DNA of 64,000 nucleotides from Ctena decussata (taxonomy: Eukaryota; Mollusca; Bivalvia; Lucinida; Lucinidae), in NCBI GenBank assembly GCA_963989385.1, contig OZ022499.1, positions 47,605,757-47,669,756 on the forward strand. The letters run 5' to 3'. Position 1 is the stretch's first letter. The number at the start of each line of letters is the position of its first letter. The position numbers were made by a program, and so were the translations under genes. This document shows positions 11,923-24,800 of this stretch, piece after piece. The notes under the pieces were generated by a model. That model was not told the DNA's origin. It saw nothing but the letters and a program-made list of their open reading frames with translations, and did no database searches.

Positions 11923-12350
11923 ATTTCAGGGTTTTTATATCCAAACAAAAAAGGCAGCAACCATAAAACAAAAATAACAGTATGTGTGTAGGCATATATA
12001 ATAAGCAAATACAAATGTACCACATAATTATGTTTTCCCATCTTTGATTTACTTTATAGTTTTTCAAGAGTGACTAGCTAACGAGCAAGCAAGTGAATAT
12101 ACAAAGTCAGAGTTTGTCATTCCCACCACAGACAGAAAGCGAGAGAGAAGCTAACACTAAAGGTAAGAATCATTCTATCGCCACTATTTGTAAATATAGT
12201 CACACATACTACCATGTATACATAGACATCTTTGCAATATGCTGTTGATAAAAATATTAGTCACACTAAACAATATATTTCACAAACAAGCAGTCACAAG
12301 TAAGAGAAACTTATACCATATCAGTTGTTGTGACATGCAAAAACGGGGTT

Positions 12351-12488
12351 CGAGATTATAAAACTTGAGAATAATCTCAAACTCAAAATAAAGCACTCTG
12401 ATTGGCTGCTTCTGAGAACATGCTCAGAAGCAGCCAATCAGAGTGCTTTACTTTGAGTTTGAGAATGCACCCAAGTTTTATAGCCTCT
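12351..12488. mobile_element. ACTTGAG hairpin MITE, second copy
   Basis: GAGATTATAAAACTTGAGAA at the left is paired with CAAGTTTTATAGCCTC at the right. The inner arms CACTCTGATTGGCTGCTTCT and AGAAGCAGCCAATCAGAGTG are perfect inverse complements around GAGAACATGCTC. It is better preserved than the 9527 copy in the inner stem. Confidence 0.9.
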
Positions 12489-12510
12489 GAGCCAGGGCTT
12501 TATGCCTAAT

Positions 12511-12745
12511 TGAGCCGTGACATGACAAAACAACAAAGTGGCATTTGTGCCCATAGAGGCCTCAGATCAGCCTGAGCACCTGCCCAGTCAGATCAGTCTT
12601 TGCTATTGGCATGGAGAAAGCTTAGACACTTAGCTACCCTTTAAGAGCATAGTGAAGACTCTGATCAGACTAGGCAAATGCCTAGGATGATCTGAATCCT
12701 CACTGGGCACACATCTACTTTATTAATTTTGTTGTGTCGCGGCTA
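12511..12745. mobile_element. GAGCCGCGACAC-type MITE, copy 3
   Basis: Ends TGAGCCGTGACATGACAAAA and TTTTGTTGTGTCGCGGCTA. The same internal order holds: CCTCAGATCAGCCTGAGCA, a TTAGCTACCCTTTAAG segment, AAGACTCTGATCAGACTAGG, and ATGATCTGAATCC. Moderately diverged. Confidence 0.85.
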
Positions 12746-14075
12746 AATTATGTGAAGAGCAAAGGCTCAGACCAGCCTGCATATCTGTGCAGTTTCTACT
12801 CACACATCAAAGGACTTCAAGCATGAAGGAGCCAGACAACACAGATCGAGAGACTGCTTTGAGTCATTACAGTATGCAAGTATGTTAAGCCTTCTTTTTG
12901 TGTGATGCACTCAAGTATGACAGAATTCAAAAGCTCTGATCTGTAAATAGCATGGTGAAATATCCCTGTTTCAGAATAAGCAACTGAGCCGAGCCTTCCC
13001 TGTTCAAACAAGGATTTCCCCTGAAGCTGTTCAATAAGGTAGACATTGATCAGCCTGCTGATGTAACCCTAACACACTGCAACATATATGGTATAAGTTC
13101 AGCTTTTTCTTGAAGCAACTCAAATTAGGACACAAAAGCTTCATAAATTATCATTATACTAAACTAAAAATATTTGGCATCAAATTAGCGAACACATTTG
13201 CATAAATACCTCTCATTAAACAAACTTAATAGAGCAACTAAATATTGTCTATAACACACTTAAGACTGCTAACATGCAACACATTAATACAATATTAATA
13301 GATGAGCATCTATAAATGCTTTGAGGTTCAGTGACATTTTTGCCCTAAATATATGTTATATGTTAAGGAAAGTGTTTTAAAGCAACAATGCACATTTAAA
13401 ACTTCATTTTCTGATTATTGTTGAAAAAAATTTTTTTCAATTTTTTTTTTTTTTTTTTTACATTTTTCTTTTTTTTCTGTCATAAACAATGGATCCCATT
13501 TGTAATAATTGAATGGACTACAAATGTCTTGTAATTAAAAAGTTGCTCTCCAGTCTATTTAAGACAAAAATTGTGAGTTAAAAAAGACATTTTCTTCTTA
13601 TCACTTTAGCACAACCTATACTGTGGGGTGTAAATACAATCACAGCTGTATTGGAACTTCCCAAACTGACAATAAAAGCACTTGTAAAAAGATTTCAGTC
13701 AGAAGTGACAAACTACATAACTGTTTGTACCCCAACTCTTGTCTAAACTGTTACTCTGACATTTGTAACTTACACTTCAAGACTACCAGTGGGCTCCATG
13801 GTAAACAACATTTTTTTATGTTTTATTTTTTTTTTATTGTTTTTTTCTTTTTTATCTACATCTATTTATTTATTTATTTTTTTTTTTTTGGTAGACAGTT
13901 TGCAATACAATAAGAAAACCCAGCCAGGAAGATGACACTTGTGAATGAGCCCAGATCTAGCTAACTGTACTTGAAAAAAAATCTATTATGGGTAAAATCT
14001 CAGTTTCTTGAGCTACCTACAAAGCACTTCCGGCCATATTTACCATATTTATAAGCTATTATAGCTTATATAATG

Positions 14076-14175
14076 GGGGTTTTCCCTTCCAAACCAATCT
14101 CAGAGATTTAGATCCATCTCTATTAAGATGGATTTAGACCTTTCGGATTGTTTTGTAAAAGAAAAAGCCCAATTT
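14076..14175. mobile_element. Short TCTAGAT/GGATTGTTTTG palindromic MITE
   Basis: GGTTTTCCCTTCCAAACCAA and ATTTAGATCCATCT face AGATGGATTTAGACC and GGATTGTTTTGTAAAAGAAA. An imperfect inverted repeat related to 6690-6870. Confidence 0.65.
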
Positions 14176-15718
14176 ATTGCTGAATTACACAAGACTGATT
14201 TACATATTTGTGGTAATTTTGGAAGGGTAACCTCCCATATTACGACCTAATAAACTGGGTCTCAGTATGAAAATGCACATGGAGTCTGTACACCCACTAA
14301 GTCTGCTGAACCATTTCTAGACCATGGGTTTGCTTTTTTTAATCTGAAGGCATTATAAAACTAGGCCCAGTTGTTCAAAACTAACAACGTTTTTAGTTAA
14401 CGTGAAAATAAATTTTCAAACATACATGTATAATATTGCCAGTTTTGGCCAAAAAAAAAACAACTGAGAGAGAAGCTTTTGCAACAGAACAGTCCTCATA
14501 TTTTATTTTCAGCAAATATTAGCACACTTGATTTTACTTGTACTAGATGACTTAACAAATCCTTGATTAATGACTTCAATAAGCTAACAATGCTTTGAAT
14601 AACTGGGCCCTAAACATTATCTGAACACACGAACAATATTACTGAAATAATTTCTGAAGCAGATTATTAGATAACACTCTAATCAGCCTGTACATTTAAG
14701 TTTCAAGTTTATTTCGAAATCAGCCAATATATTCACAGATGCATTACTGTGAAAACTAGAAAGCATAATTATATGTAAATCTTACTTTTTTTATTCATTT
14801 ATTTATGTTTTTCATTTTTTTTTTTTTTTTTTTCTTTTCACTTTTTATTACTGATAGACAGAGAAGGTAATGTGTGTATGTTGAATGATGGCTGGATTTT
14901 CTTGCTGCTTGTATCCTGTCATGCAGTTAGGAATACATGAGATTTTTCACCATGAGAAGAGAGACATATGTGAGTGGTGAAGACTCAGATCAGCCTGCAC
15001 CAGCAACACACTATTATCAGCAGCTTAAATATTCACATCAGCCCATGACTTCTGAAGAGCTTAAGCAGCCACTAGTGATTACTGCAATTAGAGTTCACAG
15101 CTGTCCGGAGTCATCACTTTAGTACCTATTCTCATGGCACATTTCAATATATTTTCTTCTCAATGCATTTTGTGCAGCTATACTGGTATTTTCATACACA
15201 TATGTAAAGTAATCACATTTAATTGGAATTTGTGCACCAAATGCTAGTTATGAACTATCAAACTATTAACTATATTAACAAGTACTGTAAATCAAATTTC
15301 TTTTCCATCAACAAACTGTCCTATTGAGTTCATACTCATGTCATAGTAGCCTCTACTGAAGCTTTTGTCTTCCCCCGTTTCATTCTGTTCTGATCAATTT
15401 TTGCATTTTAACTTGCAAGCTGATAAAGTCTGCGGCACAAAAAAGAAAGCTGGTTTACAGCAGTTGACATACACAAATGTTTCACTTGGCAATATAAGAT
15501 TTCCTGATACTGGCGAAGTCTTTAACACAAATAATACATGCATATAGCAAACATATGAAAGCAGACGTGACATTGTAAAATTAGGGATCAAGTTAGAAGA
15601 CAAAATGAGACCCATCACATTTAACCGTTGACTCTCTAATTTCAAACTTAAGTACATCTATGGGTTTACACAAACTATATAAGTGTTCAAATTACATTCT
15701 TAATTTTTCATATTTAAG

Positions 15719-15742
15719 TGTGTGTGTGTGTGTGTGTGTGTG
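15719..15742 (+). repeat. TG dinucleotide microsatellite
   Basis: About a dozen uninterrupted TG units followed by TTTTATTAC. A simple sequence repeat with no other signal nearby. Confidence 0.9.
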
Positions 15743-16096
15743 TTTTATTACAAACAACTATAGAAAGCTTGCAATAATGAACAGGACCTATCTGGATTCA
15801 GCATAGCTCGCTTGACAGCACCTTGCCCATCAAAAAAAAAATTTAAAGCACAGTGGGATGCTGACACTTCAATAATATAGTGCAATAGTTCTTCCTCTAT
15901 TTTTGTATAGGCAAAGTAAAAATGATAAGTGCAACACATCACAAATTTATCCACTTGAGTTAAAAGAAAACAAAGGAATCACTAATGTGCAGACATTATC
16001 AGTCATTTTCATTTCAAGACTAGTTTAAACCATATCATTGTCTGGAAGTTAAGTATCCTAAAATTTTTGTCAAGGTGGTTTTACTATCAGGGGATT

Positions 16097-16310
16097 AGGG
16101 TAAAGTCGGGTAAATTCGGACAGCCGATAAATTCGGACAGTGACATTGTTTCCTTTATATGTCAGTTGTTTGTAATTAAAACAAAATTAACTGGGCAAAC
16201 AGTGAAAATCCTGATGAGATGGCTCATTATGAGCCGCCTCATCTGGGTTTTCACTGTTTGCAATGGTATGTCCGAATTTACCCACTGTCTGAACTGCCCG
16301 ACTTGACCCT
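16097..16310. mobile_element. Nested palindromes: AGGGT.AAGTCGGG outer repeat, CAAACAGTG inner MITE
   Basis: The outer arms AGGGTAAAGTCGGGTAAATT and its partner ending GCCCGACTTGACCCT are imperfect inverse complements, with TTCGGACAG / ATGTCCGAATTTACCC pairs just inside. At the centre, 16193-16263 is a separate palindrome, GGGCAAACAGTGAAAATCCT to TTTTCACTGTTTGC, around TGGCTCATTATGAGCCGCC. It looks like one MITE inserted in the middle of another. Confidence 0.75.
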
Positions 16311-17214
16311 ACTGGCAGTGTGACAACAAGAGCAGAACTTACTGCTTTAGCCCACGAGCTGTCTGACCTGGGTCTTCATTGCTTGCTCAGGCATTTCTGA
16401 TACTGCACTGTACATCATAATAGTACTCTTATTCCAACAGCAGTAAGTATAGCACAGTGCTAGAAATTTGTCAACTTTTTCTAAAGTCCCACTGACTTGC
16501 ATGTATTTTTCAGTCTGCAAGAAAATTAACTGCACTGCTTCTGCTTTTCTAATTGAAATAAAAATTATACTGTTAGAAAGCCAAATAACTATGGCAGTAA
16601 AAACACGTTTATAGAAGGTTTTATTAGGGCACATCGGATTTAACATGGTTAAGGTGACTGTCCCTGTTTTATATTGATATTTCAGCGGCATCAACATTGA
16701 CGTCATGGGAAAGTTACGTTTTATATTTTAGTCTCTTTATGAATTGTTTTTTTTTTTTCTCAATATTTAAAGACTCTAAGCCAATGATTATATTTTGTAC
16801 ATTTCCCTTTCTAACAGTACTTATTTTATTGCAAACTGCTGAGCAGAACAAACACTGTTAATTATTTTGCACAATGACAATTACACATGTCAATGGGATT
16901 TTAGAACAGCTGACAATTTTTGGCATGGTACTGTATGCTTATCTAGACATGCAAGCAATCTATTATGTGCTCTTGGAACAATTAAGAAGACTATTAATTT
17001 CTAGATACAAGATATACCATATGAAAAGGTGACTCAGGACATGTACAAACAGCAAAGGGCTACCTACTTCAGTTATCCCAATGATGTAGCTTAATGTTTT
17101 AATGATGATAACAGTACATAATTAACTGGTAAAAACAACATCACAGTTCTACTATGGTGGAGATCACTTACTATGACATGGCAGAACTCCAGGTGAGGTG
17201 GGTTTTTATATTTT

Positions 17215-17456
17215 AGCCGTGACAAGAGAAAACGAACAAAGTGGTTGTGCGCCCAGGGCAGACTCGGATCAGCCTGGGCATCTGCCCAGCCTGATCAGAC
17301 TCTTTGCTAAGGGCTTAAAGGGTAACTTATGGAGGTAGCTTAGCTGCCCTTTAAGCTCTTAGCGAAGAGTCTGATCAGACTGGGCTGATGCCCAGGCTGA
17401 TTTGAATATTTGCAGGGCTTACATGCCAGTTTGTTGGTTCTGTCGTGTCGCTGCTC
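17215..17456. mobile_element. GAGCCGCGACAC-type MITE, copy 4
   Basis: Ends AGCCGTGACAAGAGAAAACG and GTTCTGTCGTGTCGCTGCTCA. Inner arms are GCAGACTCGGATCAGCCTGG and CCCAGGCTGATTTGAATAT. The centre is an additional palindrome, CTTAAAGGGTAACTTATGGA with its TAGCTGCCCTTTAAG partner. Confidence 0.85.
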
Positions 17457-18589
17457 ATATCTGCAAGTTCTCTTATTTCTTCATAAAAACAGTATGAAGT
17501 ATAAGAATCCCCTGTGTGCCAAAGATGGGCCAATTAGAACTGACTATGAGCTGAAATATTCAGAATAGTCATCAAAATACCACTTTATCTGGTGTTCTGT
17601 CACTAAGAATGACTGTATGGCAGTCTGCAGGTAAGGCAGATTGGAGCTATCATCCATCTTCTCTTTTTTTCTCCTCAGAAACATAAAAAGGAGTGGGATG
17701 GGCTCTGTCTTACCTTTTTAACATAAAAATATCTATATTTTCAGCCTCCCTCTCCACTGCACAACCTCCCCCCCCCTCCCCCAGCCCCTCCACACACAAC
17801 ACTATTTTTTTTGGTGTATTTGGAACATGAACGGTATATACATGAATTCATTAAAGGCTCATCATATCACATACTATTGCAGAAGCATGTTGCTTTTGGC
17901 CTAAGAAAATCCTCCTGATGCCATGCATATCTACAGTCCAGTGAGGGTACCTGTTTACAGGCTACACTCAGCAGAACTAATGCAGCTCCTTTGCAGATAA
18001 CAGCTCCATTCCACCATACCACAATGCTAACAATACTAGGCAGGGGTGGAAGTTACATAAAGAACCCATGAACAGCTGATTATGCCTGAGACAGGGAAAG
18101 CAATGCCAACTTAAAATCAGTCTTACATCATCCAAACTGCATAGTAAATATGAGCTTATTTGTCTCTTATTAGTTACTGCTAATTAAAACTGAACATTTG
18201 TATCAACCATAATGTGGCAAAAAATATACATCATGATCAAACTGTAGTTTGCAATCTATTTTTTTTTCAAATTATTGACTGAGTAACTAGTTATTTGTGG
18301 GTGAATATTAAGCATTTAACAACCCTTTTCCTTGGATTTTTTTCAGACATACAAGGCCATTTCATAACTGTACAGAGAAGAATTTCAAACTTCAGCAATA
18401 GTTAGGAATCCGGACATGTTTTAAGTTGCACCACTTTCCAAGGGAACCAGATATAGATGTGTTGTGGCCCAGCACAGTAATGAAAACATTGGATGAAATC
18501 TGTGATGAGTATAGCTGTCTAACTGTAAACCCAAACATTAACAACAATGATATGTCCCTAATTGTAATGAGGCTAGAGTTTTATCACTA

Positions 18590-18831
18590 TCAAGAATCTG
18601 CCTCCAACATTTCTAAGAAGAGTTTATGCATCATTATCTTTCCATTCTTTTTCACATCTAACCAGTACTGTTTGGCAAGAAGCTTCAGATGTGTCATTGC
18701 TGGTAACAACAGATACAGCTGCCCCACCCGTTTTAATCCTCCCCCATTGCGTGACTTGACATAATCTGTAAGAGCCTCATGTAGCTTTTCTTGTAGAGAC
18801 TTTCCTGCATCACTTTTCTCAGTGAGTACAT
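18590..18831 (-). CDS. ERR: ERR coding exon 6: helices 10-12, AF-2 and stop
   Basis: 242 nt, residues 380-459 and a TGA stop at 18592-18590. It encodes [20 protein letters not shown], the helix 10/11 stretch [20 protein letters not shown], a loop KKNGKIM, and the AF-2 core [20 protein letters not shown] is the coactivator-binding activation helix typical of ERRs. The helix 11-12 junction ([13 protein letters not shown]) looks about two residues longer than in vertebrate ERR-gamma and lacks its helix-11 HFY motif. The acceptor is ATGTTGCAG|AT at 18832/18831. Confidence 0.96.
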
Positions 18832-21800
18832 CTGCAACATAAAGAGCATTTGGTTTATTAGCATTATGTTTTGCAGGTCCTAAGTGAGATTACATGGGTG
18901 AGACAGAAATTGTTGGTACAGGTGAAACTCGTGGATATCTTTATCTGCTGGGCATAAAAATGCCATATCCTTTCTTCTAAGAGCTACAACATAATCCGAA
19001 GTACTCACAGACTCTTTACACCTTTACATCCCACCTTTATCCCACTAATTCTGTAATGGACTCTTGGATCACTGAATTCAGACATGCCAACAGTACAAGA
19101 CTGCCATTAAATGCTTTTTTGTATTTCATTTTGTTTTTCCTTTAAAAACTTCCAGACTTGATAACCAAAGAGTATCAAAATTAGAGCAAGATAGACCACG
19201 AATTGAACTGTAACAAAAGCATCATTTGGCACCAAAAATTCTGTGAAGCTGTACAGAACCCTATAATGTTCAGGAGCAGTCTGATCTGAATCATCACTTT
19301 TTGCTCAGGATGGTGGTACCCCAATAATAAGGGTAATAATTATTTTACCTTAGAGCTACAAAGTACAAGGAGTTGGTGTAAGCCGTAAAAAAATAAGTTA
19401 TACTACATTCATAAGTCGTTTTATTTGATTCTTTTCCTGACTGCAAGATCATTCTGGTGTTAAGCTACTTAGATTAAGACATGGCCCATTCACTATTAGA
19501 AATGTAGTAGTTAACCAAATTAACCACAAGTGTGCATCAAGGATAACATATAGCAAGATAACACTCCAGAAGATCCTGTCAGAATGTACCTTTCGCCACA
19601 AGGTTTAAGAGATTTTGGATGTGGTTGTAGATTTTGTTTCCCCACTGATGATATTTTATCAGTGCAAAACCTACTTATCCACAGTGCAAACATGTCAACT
19701 ACACACTGGTATAAAAGGACCAACTGTGCTGTATCAATCACATTAATCACTAAACCATCGAGCTAAAACAAACAAAAACCCATGCTGTTTTCAGACAAGT
19801 CAAATGAAAAAGCACATTATGGACTGTTTGAACAGCAAAGATTCAGATATGCAAAGAGTAATCAGTCTCTGCTCTCCCACTAACATGCTAAAGGGTTCTC
19901 AGGATTGACGGATTGAAGAAGCAAATAAGGAAGGTTCTTGTCATGATGCACACATGTAGAGGCTTGTTGGCCAGCTGATAGTTCACATTAACCTTGACTT
20001 GGTTATCACATCTAGTCAATGTTGTTGAGAATTTTCTTAGATTTGATAATGTTTGCCTTTACCCACTAGTCAAATAAGTTTTTGTAGCTCATACCTACTA
20101 AACATACATAAATTTTTGAAACAAAATTTATCATAGCTCATTTTTTCAGCAACCTTTGAGCTTCTTTTGCAGAATACAACACAGCAAGCTATGATATAAA
20201 ACAAGAAAATACACGGATATCTGAGCCAAGTCCAGGGCTTTCATTTTTTTTCTACAATTTGAAAATGGTCACAAATCTTGTAAAAACAGTGCCAAAACAC
20301 ATACCACTAAAGATCAAAATACTGTTTTCCTGTGTCTGCCACTTATCTAAATGTAATAAATGTAATGATTTCATGAACTTAACTTCCATTGTACATAGCC
20401 ATAAAGATATGATCTGAGACTATTTTGATTTGCATCTTATCCTTCATGATGCTATAATTACAGACAGCAATTAACCAAGATTTCTGACATTAACTAGGGA
20501 TAAGATGCAGGCTCCATTCATGCTTTCAATACCTTAACATAGCAAATATCTTGACAAATATAGCACTGTGAAAGAAAACGATATTTCAGAAAGAAGACTG
20601 CCTCATTAAACTGATAGACTGCCAGCAAACTGCAGATTCATCTATGTGTATGGATTTTTAGGTCTAATTCATCTTTAGCCAATTAAAGAAGAATCATGTG
20701 GCATTTGATTAGGGTCTAAAATGGTTACCAATTGAAAACAGTTTATGCGATGTATTCCTTACAAAGTCTTAAACAAGAGATGGAAGTTTTAATTGTAGAA
20801 CTTTGAGCATGTAATGGCAAATGCTTGGACCACAGTTAGAGCTCAAGAGTCAGCCAAAGTTGCAAAAATTGAGATTTTCCTCCTTTCATCATACACTGTA
20901 GGATCACATTAGAATAAAATAACCCTTATATTACTATGCATCATAATACTAATGTACTATGATGAAATAAGAAAATTATCAAACTTCACCATACCAGCTT
21001 TAATTCTGAATGTCACATGAAAAGCGGCCAGCAGTACTGAACGAACGAGATTATGATTTATATGCACAGAGACCAACTTAAAAAAATTAGGGTAAAGAAA
21101 CATTTAAAAGGCAGTGAGATTTTAAATTAACTATTAAAATTCTGCTTGTAATATGTCAAAATGCTTGCACTAACAAATGATAATGTCAGCGTAGTGTTGA
21201 GTGTTATGACAAGTGCATGACAATTCTGGTGCAAAACTTGCTGATGAAAAACAAATGGCAAGGAAGTCAATCTTGATTTATCATTGTCATGAACAAGCTT
21301 AGCACAATGACCTCAAGTTTATTTCGAAATACTGCACAATGTAGGTCACACTTGATTATGAAAGTAAAAAGGCATTTCATGGGTCAATATTTGGGCCTTA
21401 CGATGGGAAACGGACCTTATACTTTATGCAAACAGAGAAAGCTACTAACTTGTGTCTTGCACTCTGTCTTCTGTTTTTGCATTAACTCATGATAAGTTTA
21501 TATGCTGTATATGCTGATCTGAGTCTTTGCTCTTCCAATATGCTACAAGCCCCTTTTCTCAATACACCACACATTTGTCTATGAAAAATATTGCATACTA
21601 GTAAAGATCAAAGACCAAGATTAAAGGTAAATATTAATATTATATTAAGTTGACAGTTATGTCATAAAATGTGAAAAATGAAAGGTTTTTATGAGTGTCT
21701 TGAAAACTGTAAATTTAAGATTGATTATGATATACAAATATAACAAATACTGCTCAACTATTTACATTTTCTTGTATTCATTTTAAAGTGGTGTGAAAAC

Positions 21801-24800
21801 TATACCAACCATAATCATGTTTCAACATTTTCAAAATTGACTTATTATTGGTTCATTGTCTGTACACTGTCTGTGAGAAAAAATGTTCATGAAGATCAAT
21901 GACCTCTGCTCCTACCCAAAGTCAGTGTTTGCAGGATAGTCCAGCTATCCTTAGCAAGAATTAGGTGCTGATTCTGATGTCGATACCAAGATAAAAACAG
22001 TTACAAGAGGTTGTAAATTCTATTTCGGAGATGTTAGCAATTTGCATATATTCCTGCATTGAAGTTTCAGAATGAGTTTGTTCTTCCAATGTTAACCCAA
22101 ACACATACCCTCTAAATAGACAGCTAAAACATTACAAAGTTTTTGACTTGTTGCTTTTATGTCTCCTTTTGCTATTTCTTGTTTGCATTACCTGTAATGC
22201 TGCCAATTTCTCACCTCAGATATTGATGTGGGGGAACACCACAATGGCTGCTGAATTTGCACCCTGGGTATCATCAGTTGGTATCAATATGGGGACAAAA
22301 AGTCCATTGCAAAGGTCCTTTACAAATAAGTTTTCAAATGTAATTTCTATATCAGAAATCCTTGTCATCTTTTTGTTGAAACAGAAAAAGCTTTGTTCCA
22401 AGAGTAAAGATAAATCCAGGCTCATTATTTTTTTCAGATAATGTATTCCATGCATGTTATTATGCTATATTCAAGCCAGTAAACTAACAATGTGACGAGG
22501 AGCAGCTGTAGTGTAGTGGATAACACTCCGAATTACCAATCCAGGGGTCGCAAGACCGATCCCCCACTTCTCCAGTCTTTCGGATGAGACTTTTAATTGA
22601 GGTCCCATCTCCATATGACCTCCTTGTTGGTGGGACGTTAAACCCTAGTTCACTCACTCACTCATTCGCAATGTGATGTTTTTTATATAAGGGTTGTGAC
22701 GATAGTTAGAATGGTGTCAGCTGTAGGAAAATCACTGTACCCTTTGCTTGACACTGTAATGCCATTTTTTTAAACCTGACAGCAGAACAAAACAACAAAT
22801 TTACAACTTGGTATCATTTGCTATAAGTACATCACCCAATCACACATGGACTATATTCAACAATTTCAAGGAACTTGTTTATTAAGGACATTGCATCAGA
22901 TGACTGAGTTGGTCATTGTCTCAGTAAGCCTTAACAATATGTCAAGAAATTATTGGACCTGTGATGTCTCATTTGATTTAGTTCTTATACAGGTACTTAC
23001 AAATTTGCAATCTTCAAAAACTACCTTTGTACAGATGAGCTAAAAATAAGACCTAAATCTAAGTAAGCTTTTTCCAATAGCATACCTACCTATATTACAT
23101 AATATGATACTCTTCAAAAGGAGGTATTCTTCGCATGTTATTCCCATGGTTGTAAATTTCCTGCACATTTTTCGTGTGAGTGTATCAAGCTCCATGGCAC
23201 ATTTGTATCTTTCTGCTTCGCTGACAGTGAGATGTAAATCCTCTGCCATTTTCAGGGTGCCCTGGTACGGGGAGGAGCGGAAGATCAGGTTGAGGAGATT
23301 GATTTCAAGCCATGAATGTTGAAGGAGATTCATCTGATCAGATAGTGAAAGACTAGAAAAACCTGAAAATTACAAAATATAATATTATGTCCGTAAGTTC
23401 GTGTAATTTCAATCCCACCAAAGCATTATAAGGTCAGCTTCTGCAGCATCTGATCTTGGTCTACACTGTTTGCAAATGATCAATTTTATGAGATTGCTAG
23501 GCATTAGTGCATTAATAGCAGGCCTTCGTCTCTGACTTCCAAATTTAATGAAATCAATCAAGCCATTGATTTTGTTTACATGTTTACTTTTTAAACTTTA
23601 ATATTATCATGAGGGACTGATAATCTTTTTTCTTGCTATCTTTTTCCCACCACAAATCAATTAGGTCAGTATTGACATAACTATTGGGGGGTACAGATAA
23701 ACTCACAACTAGTGTACATAAATTTTCAACTCTACCAAATAATGATAGGACCTAACAAACACCTGTCAAGCCTTCAGATTGGCAAAGTAGCCTATATATC
23801 TTGCTACAAGAAAAGCAAACAGCACAGACTCTGATCAGACTGCCTTTATGATTAATCTCATCAGATCCACACCGTTTACTCGAGCACTGATGTCTCAATA
23901 TTAAAGATTCACCCATCTAGCTACCACACATCTAATGAATAGTAAATCTGCATTCATCAATAACCTAATTTCTGTAGCTGTCACAGCCAAATGTATTGTA
24001 AAACAATGTCCATACAGCATAAACAAAAGTAAAGTTCCTTCATGGCTAGTTTCCTACGGGGTTCCATTGCACACAGCCTTTCATTATCACCGTCCCATCA
24101 ATCCTGATATAACTGAAACACTGTTGAAAAGGACGTAAAATTGCAAGTCATCCATCCATCCATCCTTCACGGCTAGTACTTCAATACAAATTTATGCTTG
24201 AGGGGACAAAATTCACGGTTCTGCAGAATCTGAGGTATTCACAGGTACTAACGTTCGGAGTTTTTTTGTGTTTTTTTTCTTGTTCTTTTTTTTCACAAAT
24301 ATGTTTGTGGGCTTTTATTAAAGTTCATACAGTTATTCTGACTGCAAAAATTGCAAACAGTAATACAATGTGTATATTGTACAATAACAGTATCAGTCTA
24401 TTAATTTCTAATTACTATAACAATTCCAAGCACTGACCGTGACTGAACCACACATACTAGAGTCAGTAGAGTAATGAGCAGTCTGATCATCTGCCACACT
24501 GTCTGTGATTCAAAGTAACAGATATGACGAAGTTCTTGGGACCAAACTACAGTTCTACATTATGTGCTGTGGGATCATACTAATACAAGCAACAATTAAA
24601 CAATCCTAATAGTATCCCACAAAAGCATTTTGCAACAAAATAAGGAAAATAACCCCCCCCCCCCACCTCCCCACTAATGACTAGGTTGATACTACCCCAT
24701 CCCACCTACTCACGTTTTATTTAACATACATATGTATACCTGTTGTGGTATATCCCATTTGCAGTCTTGCCTAGACTGTTTTAATGAAGTACAGAGAAGC

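Larger units (their letters stand above)
1..18589. other. Downstream flank of ERR (and unresolved 3' UTR)
   Basis: No conserved protein was recognised on either strand; the open frames are short and unconserved or made of repeats. Recognisable content is listed separately (hairpin MITEs, minisatellites, tandem duplications, a tandem-core element). The ERR 3' UTR begins at 18589 and runs toward lower coordinates, but I could not fix its end. The clearest AATAAA on the minus strand that I noticed is at 16830-16825, about 1.8 kb past the stop, which is long but not impossible. Stretches 476-1525, 2330-3028, 3101-4345, 7000-7729, 8000-9526, 12746-14075, 14176-16096 and 17457-18589 hold nothing further that I can name, apart from homopolymer T tracts near 13439-13460 and 14815-14833 and a TG run at 15719-15742. 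Confidence 0.6.

Noticed and set aside
16347..16706. A 119-residue minus-strand open frame
   Set aside because: No conserved motif or splice context; composition is like translated AT-rich noncoding DNA.
16825..16830. ERR polyadenylation signal AATAAA on the minus strand
   Set aside because: The hexamer is about 1.8 kb beyond the stop and AT-rich DNA gives many chance matches, so it is mentioned but not called.
23084..23089. Alternative donor four bases downstream at exon 5 (GTAG|GTATGC)
   Set aside because: Joining it to exon 6 introduces an early stop, while GTAGGT restores the conserved frame.
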